Source of the DNA: Clusia tigrina
Taxonomy: Eukaryota > Arthropoda > Insecta > Diptera > Clusiidae
Assembly: GCA_920105625.2 (NCBI GenBank)
Contig: OV050031.1
Location: forward strand, 214,079,194 to 214,143,193
DNA: 64,000 nt
Direction of reading: 5' to 3'
Shown: positions 41,386 to 53,960 of the stretch, one piece after another
Layout of the letters: the number at the start of each line of letters is the position of its first letter
How positions within the stretch are numbered: the stretch's first letter is position 1
The notes under the pieces: model-generated
What the model saw: only the letters and a program-made list of their open reading frames with translations
Databases searched by the model: none
What the model was told of the DNA's origin: nothing
Program-made: the position numbers and the translations under genes

Positions 41386-43969
41386 CACTTGTGTGTGTGT
41401 GTGTGTGTTTGTTTACCGTTCACGCTTGACCTCAAATTGCATTTGCTTTTTGTTTTTATTGTCAGTACAACTTAATTGGCAGGTGAACATGTCTCCTGAC
41501 ATTTTTGGTGCCACATTTCTGCATCCGTGTGGGTTTTCGCTTTATTCATCCCACTTTCAAATCGTATGCGAAGTCGCAGAGCGAACATTTTATGCACTCA
41601 CTGCAATTGAGACAGAAAACGCGTAGACTCGGCGACTTCGGTGTGCGCAGCACATAATCGAAAAAAACGCCCACGGCAATTTGGCAGAACAAACGCCTGC
41701 AGGAGGATATTTGCATTTATACGACTTGGTGCTGTTATGGCGTAGTTCTAATTAAATGAAGTACCACTGCTGGCCTAGGGAGGCATTCACCATGCTCCAT
41801 TTAAGCTTTGGCTCTGGAAACTGGGAAGTTTTCCGTTAATTGTTTAGAGAAGTATGCAGAAAGCGGGCAGTGACCATTCAAAGCAGTAATTTTTCAGGAC
41901 TTATTTCTTTTTGTGGTCTGCACACCCAACTTTTATATTGAGTCTGGGCTGCATTGTTGCAGCTATTGTGCACTTACGACTACAATGCCCGGTTTCCATA
42001 CGTCAGGGTAACTCGCGCCGTTTGGCAGTGGTCGTACTTCAAAACTGGAAATTTATGCCTGGTTGGACTCTTTCTGCTGATTTATGCAGACACTCTGCCG
42101 CAAGTGACCCAATTTGGTTGGCATTCGCATAAAACTGATTTAAATCAGGCACAAATTTATGAGTGACACTGCAGTGGAGTGGAAGAGTAAGTAAGTCATA
42201 AAAATTTAATGGCAGCACGGTATCGAAGTTTTATTTTTGAAGTTTTTCACAAAATCATTTTTGGTTTATTCATTTTATATTTTAATAAACTGTCAGTTTT
42301 CTCTGTGAAAGTTGCTCAGCAGTGCTCGTGCGGCTTTGTCTTTGAGCAAAAAGCTGCTGACATTTGGGTATTTAATAATTTCATCATTATAATTTTAGCT
42401 GATAGTTGAGCGTAATAAAAGCTCTGCTAAAATTGTTTATGAGTTACTCTCAGGCATGTGCGGCAAAAGTGAAATGATTGACTGGAATAAAGCGGCTTCA
42501 CGTCAACCAATTTGATTGTGATTTGGACGAAATTTAAAATGATCTCTTTTAAGTTTTCAATCGCATACATTTAATTTCTCTACAAAAACTGGTCGCATAC
42601 ATGGCGATGATTATCTTTAGTGCCGTGGAAGAAAATGATGGTTTCATTGGGTTATCTCGAATACAATAATATTGAATGCAAACCTTACTCAAACGTGGAT
42701 TACAAATTTGATCATAAAAATACCTGTGAAGACACTGAATTAAGTAATAAAACCAAACTAAAGAAAATAGTGAAGATCAAGATGACTCTGGAACCATGTG
42801 ACAGGGTCACGTGTCAAGGCCAGCGACACTCCATTGAAATATTCATAATAATGTGAGCAAATCGGTAGTCATTCAATTCAGTTTCTGCAGATATTTATCA
42901 ACGAATTTGTTGTATTTGTAATAATAATAAAAATATTCATAGGCCAGTCTATAACAGAGCCTGCAGCACTCCTTCGCATTGATAGGCAAAACAATTGTTA
43001 GTATAATTGTATCTGCCTCAGACTCCAATACACCTGAAAAAGAAAGAGAAAATTTTCAATTTCGTACTCACTTTCCTCAAATCGCTTCACAACTGTCACG
43101 TAGCAAGAATGCCGATTGACTTTTGCCCGAGGGAATTACGTTTCTATATCATTATATTACTTACATAAACATATAAACTCGTATAAACTCGACTCCACAG
43201 AGGTAAAAGCGGAGATAGTAAGAAAATGAAACGGAAAATTCGCAGTACACAAGCAAATCCAATCACGTACTACGGAAAATTGCAGCATTGAAATGTGGCC
43301 AACACGAAATCAGTGATAGAACTAAGCAAGTAATTTCACTATTACAGTATTGTACGTAGAACAAGCATTGTCTACAGATATTGGTAGAAGGTTGATGGGG
43401 TGCAGTGGAGGCACCATTCGAGTTGCACTTTTGCTCTTCTGGTTACTTGCATTCAATACTTAGTGAAATTATCTTTTTAGTTGTTTTTCATTGCGATGCT
43501 CATGAAAGGGAAAGCCAATTACGGAAAGTGGACAGAAAACAGGAGTAAGAAGGGTCAGTGACAAAATAAGATTAAGTGTGATGAACTGCATCATAGTTGT
43601 AACAGGTAAAAATACACAGAACACAATAAGTGGCAGCGGTCATGAATGGTCAAGGAAGCAAGGTTTCTAGATGGGCAACTAACGAAATTTGAATTTGTCA
43701 ATTGAATAAACCGGTAAGGAATAGAATGTAAAATTGTCTTTTTCTTTACAAAAACCAGAAGAGTGAATTTCCTCTAATTGGGCAATGGTGTTGCAGAGAT
43801 AGTTTCAGAACCTGGAACCTTTATGGAGTACATGATGAAAAATATGAATCTTTTATGCACATACAAACATAGATGGTTTTTTGAAAACTATTCCAATCGG
43901 AAGGTCTATGCAGAAAAGTCTTGAAAGCAATAGAAAAGCAAGCAAATAGTTGATAAAGAAAGTTACACC
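41386..43969. other. No gene recognised; (GT)n at 41390-41408
   Basis: Open frames at 41911-42166 and 42620-42856 lack domains and good starts. The rest is ordinary AT-rich DNA. Confidence 0.4.
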
Positions 43970-45150
43970 TTCAAGTCAAACTTCTTTAACTCGTTTATCT
44001 CAGAACTCTGTGCAAGGATAAGGAATGTATGTTGTGCATTTCCAATACATTTGACCCTAATACGTGTGTCCTCATTCTGACAAAGGCAGGACAAGCGCAT
44101 ACAAAATAATCTGTGTCGCCCTGTTCTTCCTCCAGACCGGAGATACAGTTCGCACACTCGATGATGCCTATTGTCGCCATATGGTAGCCCCATGGATTAT
44201 GCCCCGTGATTAGCCCAAGGAAATCTGCAACGCTGTTGTTTGGGCTTTCTAGGAAACACTTGCTTGTTTTGCACGCAACTGAACTGCACCATCGGTCCTT
44301 GTGAATATTATTCACATGGCTTTTGATCCATTCAAAAGCCCCTGATGAACTCTTACCGAAAAATGGCTTAAGTCCAATTGGAGTACACGGAGATTCACAG
44401 TTAACCAGTTCAGCAGCTACTTCGTTCTCCCTTATACCACAGCGTCCCGGAACTCCAGTAAGTGCAAGTAAAAAATTCCAATCTAAGTCTTGAATCACAT
44501 TTCTGGATAATTTTTGAAATGGCTTTCTAGGGTGCTGAGTGTAGCCTGACTGTCACTACAGACTCTTAATCCGTTTAACGCTCCAATTCTTTTCAATTAC
44601 CCAGTCCGCTACCTTCAGTACAGCAAACACTTCCGATTGAAATACCATTGCCTTACTTCACAATGCCGAGAAGCGTCTGATATTTTCTTTCCGATGCCAG
44701 CCAGCATGAGAACTCTTTTCAGTTTTGGAAGCGTCAGTGAAGACAGTTTTCGCCAGTCCCCCTAGACATAACTCTGGATATCTTGATTGTTCCTTTGTCA
44801 GGAAGCTGACGTTATACTTTCCTCCAAAAGAAATTCTGGCTGTGAGATTATCATTCAGTGCCAGAAACAACGGGTATTGCTCTGACAGTCCCTTGAACTT
44901 CTCTCTATGCCCAATGTTCTGGTCATCGTGCCAATATCCATATGAATATAGCCGGTATATCGTTTTCAAAGCTTCCTGTTGGATCATAAGATCGAGTTCT
45001 GGAAGGTACAACAAAGCATTCAGAGCGTCATCAGATGTAGTACTCAAGGCGCCCGTTAGAGTCAAGCATACACTTTTCTGTAGTCTATTTAACCCCAAAC
45101 ATGTGCTCATAACCCCAGTTCTACGGCACATGGAGATATCTCCACGCCTG
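43970..45150 (-). mobile_element. RNase H-bearing non-LTR retrotransposon, family E copy 1
   Basis: From 45131 down the minus strand encodes the post-RT region 'LNRLQKSVCLTLTGALSTTS' and 'ALNALLYLPELDLMI', then 'KTVFTDASKTEKSSHAGWH', the first RNase H strand (normally 'FTDGSK'), where this frame stops at 44658. In a second frame from 44498 come 'LTGVPGRCGIRENEVAAELV' (end of RNase H), 'PIGLKPFFG', 'FLGLITGHNPWGYH' and the knuckle 'CANCISGLEEEQGDTDYF', followed by 'VCACPAF' and a stop at 43995. The first active-site Asp is kept. Two long frames with few lesions suggest moderate age. Confidence 0.82.
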
Positions 45151-45253
45151 TGTTAATCTAGATACAAATTATATCATACAAATAGTATTGATCCACTTAA
45201 TTCTAAAGTGGCAGCAAACCTAGTGCGGAGGCATTGAATGTCCTGGTAATAAT

Positions 45254-46400
45254 AATAACAATAGTAATTTAGTTTTAGTAGTTTGCCCCATGGCCGACAC
45301 TGCGACCTAAAATATATTTTGTGTCATACTATATTTGTCATTAATGATCCATGTGATCACAACTATACGATATACTATGCCCTATAGGTTTAGTACTGGC
45401 GTTTCTTCCATAATACTATAGCATTTCGTCCGTTTGGTGATGTCAAAGCGTCACAATTAAAGTTATCAGGTTCTTTTCTACCTAGATGTTCCTTCTCTAG
45501 AGAAAGGAAGTAGCTGAAAATCATGTTCCTTCATTATCTTTTCCGCTTTATGTATGAATTTGAGAATGTCCCTAACAGGAGCATTCTTTATTTCTTCTAG
45601 AGCCAGCTGGTCGCTGTGGAATATATTCCTTCTGGTTCTTGCCAACGCAGTGCAGTCACACAGTATACGTTCCGTGGTTTCCTCTTCTTCTAGACAGAGC
45701 CGGCACTCCGCATCGTCAAGAATGTGGATTTTAGTCAGGTGATATTTTCGGTAGTAATGACCTGATAGAAAACCTACTATTTTTCCTATGTCTGCTTTGC
45801 ACATATTGCGAAATTCTTTATTGTAGGTGAATGGCCTTACCAGTCTTTTGGCTTGGCGAAGTCCCTCTATCCCTTCCCAGTGTGACATTCTGAGGCTATG
45901 TTCCCAGCTATCTACCCTGGAATTAGTCTCTGCCCAGTTGATACCACAGCATGGCTCCGGACCTATGAGGCTTGCTGCGGAACCGGCCCTAGCCAGCTCG
46001 TCAGCAATTTCATTGTCTTCAATCCCCGAGTGACCCGGGACGCAGCAAATTGTAACCTTATTTGTTGCACCCAGAGATTGTGGGTTGTTGAAGCATTCTT
46101 CCACCAGTTTCGATTCTAAACAATAGAAGGTAATGCTTGTAATGCAGCTAGACTATCTGAATAGATGGTTATGTGTGGGCCCTTGATACCGTTTTTCAGA
46201 TTTGTCCCCACACAGATTAAGATTGCTTGAATTTCAGCCTGGAAGACGCTAGGCCAGCTCCCCATTGCTTCTGAGATTTTGGTATTTGGTCCATAGACCC
46301 CTGCAGCGACTCCGGTGCTTGTTTTTGAGCCGTCTGTGAACCATTCTAGACTTCTAGGGTCGACCCAAGGTCCTCTATGTCCCATTCATCACGGTCTGAG
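45254..46400 (-). mobile_element. Non-LTR retrotransposon, family E copy 2, 5'-truncated, 16-bp target duplication
   Basis: The insert lies between direct repeats 'atgtcctggtaataat' at 45238-45253 and 46401-46416. It begins just upstream of RNase H and runs to a 3' end rich in ATT triplets, next to the duplication. 5' truncation and a long target duplication are normal products of target-primed reverse transcription. It is related to copy 1 immediately to its left. Confidence 0.85.
45478..46385 (-). pseudogene. ORF2 C-terminus: RNase H, linker, zinc knuckle (one frame break)
   Basis: The upper frame (46385-46116) holds RNase H with 'EWFTDGSKTSTGVAAGVYGP', 'SVFQAEIQAI' and 'IYSDSLAALQAL', so the Asp, Glu and Asp of the active site are all kept. 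It stops at 46116. The next frame (46104-45478, 208 codons) continues 'CCVPGHSGIEDNEIADELAR', 'SLIGPEPCCG', 'IVGFLSGHYYRKYHL', the knuckle 'CRLCLEEEETTERILCDC' and 'LARTRRNIF', ending at a proper stop. A single lesion separates the halves. The RT is missing through 5' truncation. Confidence 0.88.
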
Positions 46401-46416
46401 ATGTCCTGGTAATAAT

Positions 46417-48124
46417 CTGTACGGAAGATTATACATACAAATATTTCTTCTTTCCTCGGGTTATTTTTCTTTTAGAAACGTCTGATGGTCCTTTCAGTAT
46501 TTTAACTCTTAGTAAACAGCTACTGTATTACTAGCTATCACTTCTCTGTACCTTGATTATTGATATCTGTGATATGGGTTTGCTTTAGATACATTTTTGA
46601 AAATTTGTTATGCAGTCATCAGGGAAAGTTGCATTATCTTCTTTACTTACCTTGACCCTCATTTCTTGGTAGCAGTGTGAACATTTTCATTCATAAATTA
46701 TTTCACAACCCAGAATTTTCCCATTGATGTGTGAAGTTATTGTGGATATTTTTGTAATTTTTATTAACAGTTAAAATCGTAATTTCATTTGTTTTTATTA
46801 TCCTATTCCTTGTTTCCTTTGTCTTCTAGTGTATTTGCAATTACTTAAGTTTCTTTTATTGTTGCCTTGCAGCATTTTAGCAACTCACTCAAACATTGCC
46901 ACTTCATTTTGCCCAGAGGGTTTTTACTTGATCACCATAACTCCTTCACAAATTCTTCATCACTGCAGGCGATGGCTACTAGTGACTTGCTGCATCCTTA
47001 TGTGAATCATGGTATGAAGATTATATTATTTTATCTTTATACTTATGTGAATCATTCAATGTAGTTTCGATTATGCTGATTGTTGCTTGGTAAATGATAT
47101 CGCAAAATACTGCCAAGAAGATTGGTGATTATAGAATCCTCATTATTTCATTCACTTGTTTTTAAAAATATTTAATACAAAATTAGCTCATTTGCAGCAA
47201 AGAAGACTCTGTGGATGTTCAAACACTCACTTAATCAACACTTGATTTATGCCTCTTGCACTTCAGCACTGATCCTTGTTCGCAGTTTTTATGAATTCGC
47301 ACTCAGGTGCAGCAATTTGTTAGGCTAGTGTTGCAAGATCTCCACATGACTACTTTAAAGGCGAACAACAAATGAAACTTTTATACTATTAAACGTAGCA
47401 CTCTACAGCTAGTGGTATATGGCAAACAACGGTGCACATCTTGCAATTTCAGCTGCAGACCTCATGACGGTATATTAGTTGAAAATACGAGAAGCGTCAG
47501 GCTGAAATGAGGGCTATCAATAATATCTTTCTTTACGGCTCCAGTTGCGGGCCAGGCTCGATTTTGGACTGCAGCTATGTAGGATGCTATGAGGAAGCAA
47601 TTTTTAGTTGCTGATTTTAATGTATTTTTATCACTGAAGTGTCACGTTTCACACTTTTCTTTCTTTTGGAAATGCTTTCGAATATTTTACTGGCACTTAT
47701 GACAAAAATAAAACACAGTTTTATTGCATTCACATTTCGTTTATTTGTCTGTCTTGCCTAAGTTGCTCCTCGGGCGATTTTCTATGCACATCTTTAGTGA
47801 ACACATTGCGGAGTCCTGCGGCAATTTGCCTTCTGCAGCCGCAGGAAAGAATGTTATTGCTGCTAGTTTTCTATTTTCAGTAGGAGTATCTCATCAGTTT
47901 AACAGTGGAGATCCCAATTTTCATTAGAATTTTACGTAGCTAAGGTTTGTTGAAGTTTTCCTTCGGGTAGAGAGGGTAAAAGTAGCTATCGTATCCTTAA
48001 AATTGTCGCCACAGTTTTGGTACGTGAGGATTGCACTCATTAAACCACCCCTTACACTTACTGAGGACATATCTCTACCCTGGAAGCTTTTTCATATTTA
48101 TTTCTAGGTGAATATTCTAACTTT
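46417..48124. other. No gene recognised
   Basis: AT-rich DNA. Short frames at 46867-47064 and 47724-47927 show no family signature. Confidence 0.4.
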
Positions 48125-48670
48125 GTCCTTATTAGGCTCTCAACGTTACTCGTGCGTCCAGGTCCCGCTTTTCCCACCGGTACACAATCCCCACATATTT
48201 CACTAGGTGGTCCCAGTTCCTCTGCTGCTTAGCATGATTTCCACAATGTTTTCTGTAGCTACATTGCCTTAGCCACCGCATTTTGCATATACGCCCAGTA
48301 GGTAACATTGCAATCAGGCCCAGGTACTTTATTACACTTCGTGTCCTGGAGCAAACTATCATTTCAATTTCTATTGGGATGTACTTTTTCGTAAGGAATA
48401 AAAGTTCAGTCTGTTACGCCAGCTTCAGACCGTGAATCGAGCCACCTCTGCGTTTTGATCATGACCTGGTTCAGGTTTCTTTGGGCGTCTTCCGAGGCAT
48501 ATGCAAGGATAACAGCCACAATGTTTTCTGCATAGCGGACCATCTGGCATAGCTATGCGCCAAAAACCGTCGTTTCTAATATTCGAAAGGTCCGGTCAAG
48601 TATGGAGCCTTGCGCCGCCCCTGACGTAATGATTTTGTTCCGAGTGCCATTTTTGGTCTCATACTCCCCA
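48125..48670 (-). mobile_element. R1-clade retrotransposon relic, RT palm and thumb
   Basis: The minus strand, from about 48640, reads 'GAAQGSILDRTFRI' (consensus 'GVPQGSILGP'), 'MVRYAENIVAVILAYASEDA' in place of the catalytic 'GYADD', and 'QRNLNQVMIKTQRWL'. An 'IPYEKVHPN' block and more remnants follow to about 48130. The order and the 'NL..VM....WL' helix are R1-like. The catalytic Asp pair is changed to Glu-Asn, and stops are present. Confidence 0.65.
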
Positions 48671-48789
48671 CGAACTTGCAAAGAAGGGGGCTCTTTCTTG
48701 GCCCAGAATCATTCCGTAGTGTAGGGCAAACTGTTCAACCAGCTTAGGATTGATGAGACACACCACAGGCATAAACACTGGGTTAACAT

Positions 48790-49150
48790 ATCAGACCAAA
48801 AGGTTTAAAAGAGTCTGCTAGGGATATACAACCTAAAAATATTCAAATCACTCATCGATCTCTCTAAGAATAATCTTAGGCTGATGATACAGGACACTGT
48901 AAATTGAACTCACACACGGTGAGGATGGGGGTCAACTCGAACGGCTCCTGCAGATTCTGTATGGATGAAGAGGAGATGTCTTTGCATGTGTTGACAGAAT
49001 GTCCGGCTCTCATGCATGCTCGCAAGAAACATTTGGGATTCTTCCAGCTCTGCTAGTGATGTGAAACCTTTGGACCCAAAACTTGTCATCATGTTTATCC
49101 AGAGGATAGGATTCAAAGGTGTCCTTTGAATCTCTGATGGGGCACAATAG
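48790..49150 (+). mobile_element. I/LOA-like 3' tail
   Basis: The plus strand has 'SLIDLSKNNLRLMIQD', then 'CRFCMDEEEMSLHVLTEC' with 'PALMHARKKHLGF', and in another frame 'SDVKPLDPKLVIMFIQRIGF' to a stop. This is the terminal knuckle and C-terminus of an I/LOA-type ORF2. The 3' sequence with 'gatggggcacaatagatag' recalls family B. Confidence 0.7.
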
Positions 49151-50335
49151 ATAGTAAAGTCGCGGTGCTGTAAATCCCTTGCACAATTATAATAATACTA
49201 GGGAGGCAAAGTAGGTAATTCGATTTAAAGTCGATGCACGTGAAGGAAGATTGGTAGTTAGAAGGTATTTTATAACGATGCATAAGTGTCCAAATATCAT
49301 AGAAGAGCATCGTACCTGCAGAAACCTTCACGTAGACAAAAATCAAGTATTAATTTTAGATTGTTATTCACTCTCCTAAATCCTTACCGACATTATTCAC
49401 GATGAGAAAAATAAATAAATTATAAACACTGCTTTAATGTATTCTGTTCTGTCTACTTTCCAGTCTACTCAGTTTTGCTTTCATTTCTGGTCCCTTGTGT
49501 TCCCTGCAAATTGTTCATTTTATTTCCATTATATTGCGAACAAAACGAAATATAAAAAGAACTTATTTTGAACCAAGTGTGCAAAGTGAAATTTGACACC
49601 CTTACACTTGAAATGCGCTGCATCGTACGACTCAGTGAGGGTTTGGATTGCTGTCGTAATCGCTTAAAGTAGAATAAGCAAAGGCGACTTTCATTCGAGC
49701 GACTGTGAATACTGAAAACGCTTTGTTATGATCTTTTGTGACACTTGCGAAACAGAAGCCCGAACTACTCCCCACGTTTTCAGTCTCGCCAAGTAAGGTT
49801 AAGAGCACATAGTGTTCCCCTATAATCTTTATTAATGATACGAGTATCGCCCGTGTTCCATTTGAGTACTGAAAGAGTAGCTTCTAAAATCAAACAACAA
49901 TTCTGAGGAAACATGAGAACAACAAATTTGAGGAAATATGAAGAGATATATCGCAAATATATTGGATTTTGTTGCAAGCATTCAGTCAGAACTTATTTGC
50001 TATTAAGAAGCCATGATGAATTTGTTATGTGCCCAAAATGGAGTGAGAATCATTGTCGCAACCCAACTAAAGAAATTCATACCTAATAAAGAATTTTCAA
50101 AATACTCCAGTACTCCTATTTATAGCAGGAACTGGTAGGTTATATAAGTGTTTATAGCTGAAAGACCTACCAGCTGGGAGTTTTGTGGAGGATGGAATAA
50201 GAAATAAAAGTAGGGAGCATTACAGACAAATTCTGTGAGAGTCAATGGAAAATTTCCATGAAATCATTTTAAGTTTAACCTATATTTTTAATATTTCCAC
50301 TTAGATTTCTTCACAGAGTTTTTGGAGGCTAATTT
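49151..50335. other. No gene recognised
   Basis: AT-rich sequence; no supportable gene or RNA. Confidence 0.4.
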
Positions 50336-50430
50336 AATGGAGGCATCACCAAGGATAGCATGTTCTAATGGAGGGTAATCACCAAGAACAGCATGTTGTA
50401 ATGGAGGGTAATCACCAAGGACATAATTTT
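50336..50430. repeat. Tandem repeat of about 31-33 bp, three copies
   Basis: Units carry 'taatggagg', then 'atcaccaag' and 'agcatgtt', and repeat at about 50336, 50367 and 50400. Confidence 0.85.
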
Positions 50431-50589
50431 TACCAAAATGTGGAATCTTTCTTGAACAATTTCCAGAGATTTTTGTGAATGTTAACATTGCGCGCGTCTT
50501 CTCCAATTAGTTAGGCCAAGCCGGGTTAGGGCTTCTATGACCTATTCAATCCATCGGAGGGATGGCCTCCCTCAGCCAAATCCATTTTA

Positions 50590-50920
50590 GCTGATTCTTA
50601 TGCGATAGCAGCAAATGCAGCAATGACATCTATCTTGGTATAGCCGATAGTGTCAATGTCATCAGCGTAGGAAAGGAGCTGCACATTTTTAGACAAAATA
50701 GTACTATTCCGATGTACACCGGAGTTTCCATGATAAAGTTAAAGAAGTTGCACCACATTGGATCGCTTTGTCTGACACCTCGCACAGTATTGAATGGTTC
50801 GGAGAGGTCCGATTTTTTTTTGAAAGAGTCAATGTCAATGTCATTCTACAAACCCGCACAAGTTTCCCAAGAATGCCGAATTCAGACATGTCTGGCTGGT
50901 CGAATGCAGACAGTGAAATC
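50590..50920 (-). mobile_element. RTE-clade RT fragment
   Basis: The minus strand reads 'EFGILGKLVRVCRMTLT' (consensus 'FGIPGKLIRLCRMTL'), then in another frame 'FFNFIMETPV' and 'QLLSYADDIDTIGYTK', with the intact catalytic YADD near 50670. This is the RT palm of an RTE element. Both ends are lost. Confidence 0.75.
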
Positions 50921-50924
50921 GGTT

Positions 50925-51065
50925 TCTCTCGCTTCAGCATATTTGATGTGGGTGTACCGCAGGGGACTGTTCTGGGCCATGTCTCTTCTCCATGTTCATC
51001 AATGATACTTTAACAGTCTGTGACAATAGTACAATTTTACTTTCTAGATGTATTGAGCTATTAGA
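50925..51065 (+). mobile_element. Jockey/CR1-type RT scrap
   Basis: Plus-strand 'GVPQGTVLG' at about 50949 runs, after a frameshift, into 'LFSMFINDTLTVCDNSTILL', the RT strand before the YADD box. Only about 45 codons remain. It abuts the RTE scrap in opposite orientation. Confidence 0.6.
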
Positions 51066-51228
51066 TGACCTGTGTTCTTAATGAGGACCTGGGGAAGATT
51101 GGTCGTTGGGCATTTGACTATGCATTCATTGTCTTTAAATGCTCTGAAGTTATATGTTATACCTATATTTATAAGAACTATACGTTTGGTTGAGTTTCCG
51201 CCATTGTGAGTTGATGGTGCCCAGTTGC

Positions 51229-53960
51229 GTTTTTTTTTTCGACGTAACCCACGGGCCCACTTAATCGACCGAGGGGCATGTTTGCATAACGTACGGAACC
51301 AGTAACCGATTAGCAACAGTCCGGACTGTCCTGAACTCGCGATCTCAACCACGACAATGGGGATGTGCAATAAAAAAGCCACAGATTAACTAATCAACAG
51401 CTGTGTTGATGACTCAACAATCAACTATTGAAATATGACAGTAATGATCTATTAATAACAAATAGGGGAGAAGAAACATCAAACAATGAGGAGTATTTGT
51501 TAAACTCGTCAAGTATACCACGGACTGGATCAGACAATGCACAACTAGATCTTCACATATTCAATATAATGGGAATATAATTTCTGGACGGACGCATAGG
51601 AACAGATAAATATATATTACTCAATAACACAGATGATATGGTTTGACCACTAAGCAATTTTACTACGAAACAAACAGTTATTACCCTTCAACTTTTTAAC
51701 GTGGTAATTAGAATCATTTTAAACTGTATTGTACGGTGGAAGACTAAGCAACGAATTCCATTTGAATAAACGCAGAGCAAATAACAGAAACTACTTTTGA
51801 ACAGATTCAATTATAGCAATATAGCAGTTGTAGTGGGGATTCCAAACGCTAGAGGCATATTCCAAAATTGGACGAACAAGGGATATATAAAGACTTTTTG
51901 TGGCATGTGTATCGTTAAATTCTTTCGACCACCTTGTTATAAAGCTAAGGACACCCTTTGCCTTATCTACACAGGTGTTAATATGAAGGTTGTAGCGATG
52001 TTTCGGATTCATTGTCACGGCAAGATCCCCAAAACTAAAGACTCTTGTTAGATAATTCTTACAAATAGTATATGGATGACGAAAAGGGTCTCTTCTAGAG
52101 AAAGCCATATACTTACACTTGTCATGACGACAAATGAAGAGCACCAAGACGACAATGAAGAAATATCATCCTGACCCATTTCCTGAAATGCAGGTGAATA
52201 GTGAGATAAATAAAGCTCCACATCGTCAGCGAGCATTAAAATGTTAGAAAATTCAATGGCAGATGGAAGGTCATTTACAAAAAGTAAGAAAGGAACTGGA
52301 TCTATATGACTTCCCTGGCGAACGCCGGAAGAAGCATCAATTTTCTCTGACAAAGCATCCTAGAAAAAAACCTTTGTGTGTGGGAATACCAATACAATTT
52401 GGTTTCTTAACTAGCAGGTTATGGTTAACTTTGTCAATGGCCTTACTGAAGTCTGTATAAATTATATCAGTTTGCAGACCTGCAGAGAAACCCTGCAGAG
52501 AAACCCTGAATAACTGAAGAAGAGAATTCAAGAAGATTTGTAACAGTGGATCTTCCTTTGGGAAATTACAGACGTTACTGAGAAGGCTAAATGAGAGGTA
52601 ATGATGGACTCAAACAATTTAGGGAGATTACTTAGTTTAGCTATTCCACGGTAATTGGATACATCAGACTTAGATCCACTTTTATGGAGCGGAATCAAAT
52701 AAGACTGTCCAACAAACATTAAAATAACCTAACTCAAGTGAAGCATTAAAAACACAAGTAAGGGGTGAAAAACTCAGCACACACTTTTAAAATACAGGTA
52801 GGAATTTGTCTGGGGCAGGTAGTAATGACATTTTTAAAGATTTAAGATTATAAGGAACATCTTCAGGCAAGATGGAAAGCATACACCCATAATTTAATGA
52901 AGACAAATGCTATGGATAAGCGGAATTTGCATCGTGCAGGTCACTAGAATAAGTAAATTTTAAGAAGTCTGCAAAGAAATTGTATATAGACAGATCATCA
53001 GTAGATACGGATCCTTTCCAATTCATTGTTAAAGGGAACTCAGAGTTTTTACGCTTCAAATTAGCGAAGCTATGAAACGCTTTGCTACAGTTGTGAATTT
53101 AACATTTCAACTTGTTTATATTAGCTTTGTAGCATGATGCATTTAAAATTTGATAACTTCTTCTGAGAATCGCATATTTAGCATAATCAACTCCACTTCC
53201 CGATCTCTGGTAATGTTTAAAGGATCGATTCTGTATATTTTTCAATTTCTGAAGTTGTCTTGTTGACCATAATGGACCCCCCTAAAGAAGAATATTTAAT
53301 CTAAGGAACACAGAGCTCAAAACAAGTATAAAGGAGGTTATTCAATCCTGACACCCACTCATCTGGATTAGTTCTATAGGTAGGCCGCATATAAAAGTTG
53401 TTTCAACTGTACATAATCAGTTTTTTTTAATATAATAGCGTCTAGATTTTGTATCATGAAATGATGTGTGAGACTCAGCAAAAACATATTCAACAGCAAC
53501 ACGAAGTGTAGGATGGTAACAATCCTCAGGGTACTCCAGAGCAATACAAGAAAATACACTAATTTCAGATGAGTTCGTAGCAGAAATCTGATCTACAATT
53601 CTTTAATTTTTACTTGGCACCGAACTAATCTGCCGCAAGCCAAGCTCAGCCATAGCAACCAAAAACTCATAGAAGCATTCACAATTCGTACAAGGCAATA
53701 GTTCATTTATATCATCATCAAAGATACAATTTACATGCTACAAGTTGAAGTCACCGAATACTATTAAGAATCATTTGATATCTAAGGTTTCATATCTAAG
53801 GTTTCCATCTTGGGTTTTACTGTAATTTGTAGCGTATCTTGTGTTGATCATGTCAACAATGTGGTAAAAAAGTTTATCATACACTCCGAAATTTAAGAAT
53901 TTCGGCAGATTTCGCTCCCCTTGACACTCGACGACAGCTAGTTGTTCATCTATATATCTA
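51229..53960 (-). mobile_element. Jockey-clade retrotransposon with poly(A), about 2.7 kb
   Basis: The minus-strand element ends in ten A residues (51239-51230) after a 3' untranslated region. Going up, it holds the C-terminus, RT and part of an endonuclease. Jockey elements have no RNase H, and none is seen. It is the most complete Jockey copy in the window, though its 5' part is lost or unrecognisable above about 53960. Confidence 0.82.
51440..53960 (-). pseudogene. Jockey ORF2 remnant: endonuclease, RT, C-terminus
   Basis: From the top, endonuclease blocks are 'FLIVFGDFNL' (53760) with the catalytic Asp and Asn, and 'CYHPTLRVAVEY' near 53510. RT blocks are 'YLIPLHKSGSKSDVSNYRGI' (52700), 'QTDIIYTDFSKAIDKVNHNL' (52480), 'SGVRQGSHIDPVPFLLFVND' (52325) and 'MLADDVELY' in place of YADD. 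Then follow 'VFSFGDLAVTMNPK', 'LYISLVRPILEYASSVWNP' and 'FALRLFKWNSLLSLPPYN' (51740). Frame changes near 52340 and 52150 and many stops after 51740 make it inactive. The protein would nick DNA and reverse-transcribe the element RNA. Confidence 0.82.

Noticed and set aside
40985..41626. 213-codon Phe/Leu-rich open frame
   Set aside because: It follows from the T-rich tract (TTT, CTT, TTA codons), has no domain, and runs out of the tract without a conserved end.
41911..42166. Overlapping frames of 70-73 codons
   Set aside because: No motif, and two frames on one strand are equally open, as expected of GC-richer chance sequence.
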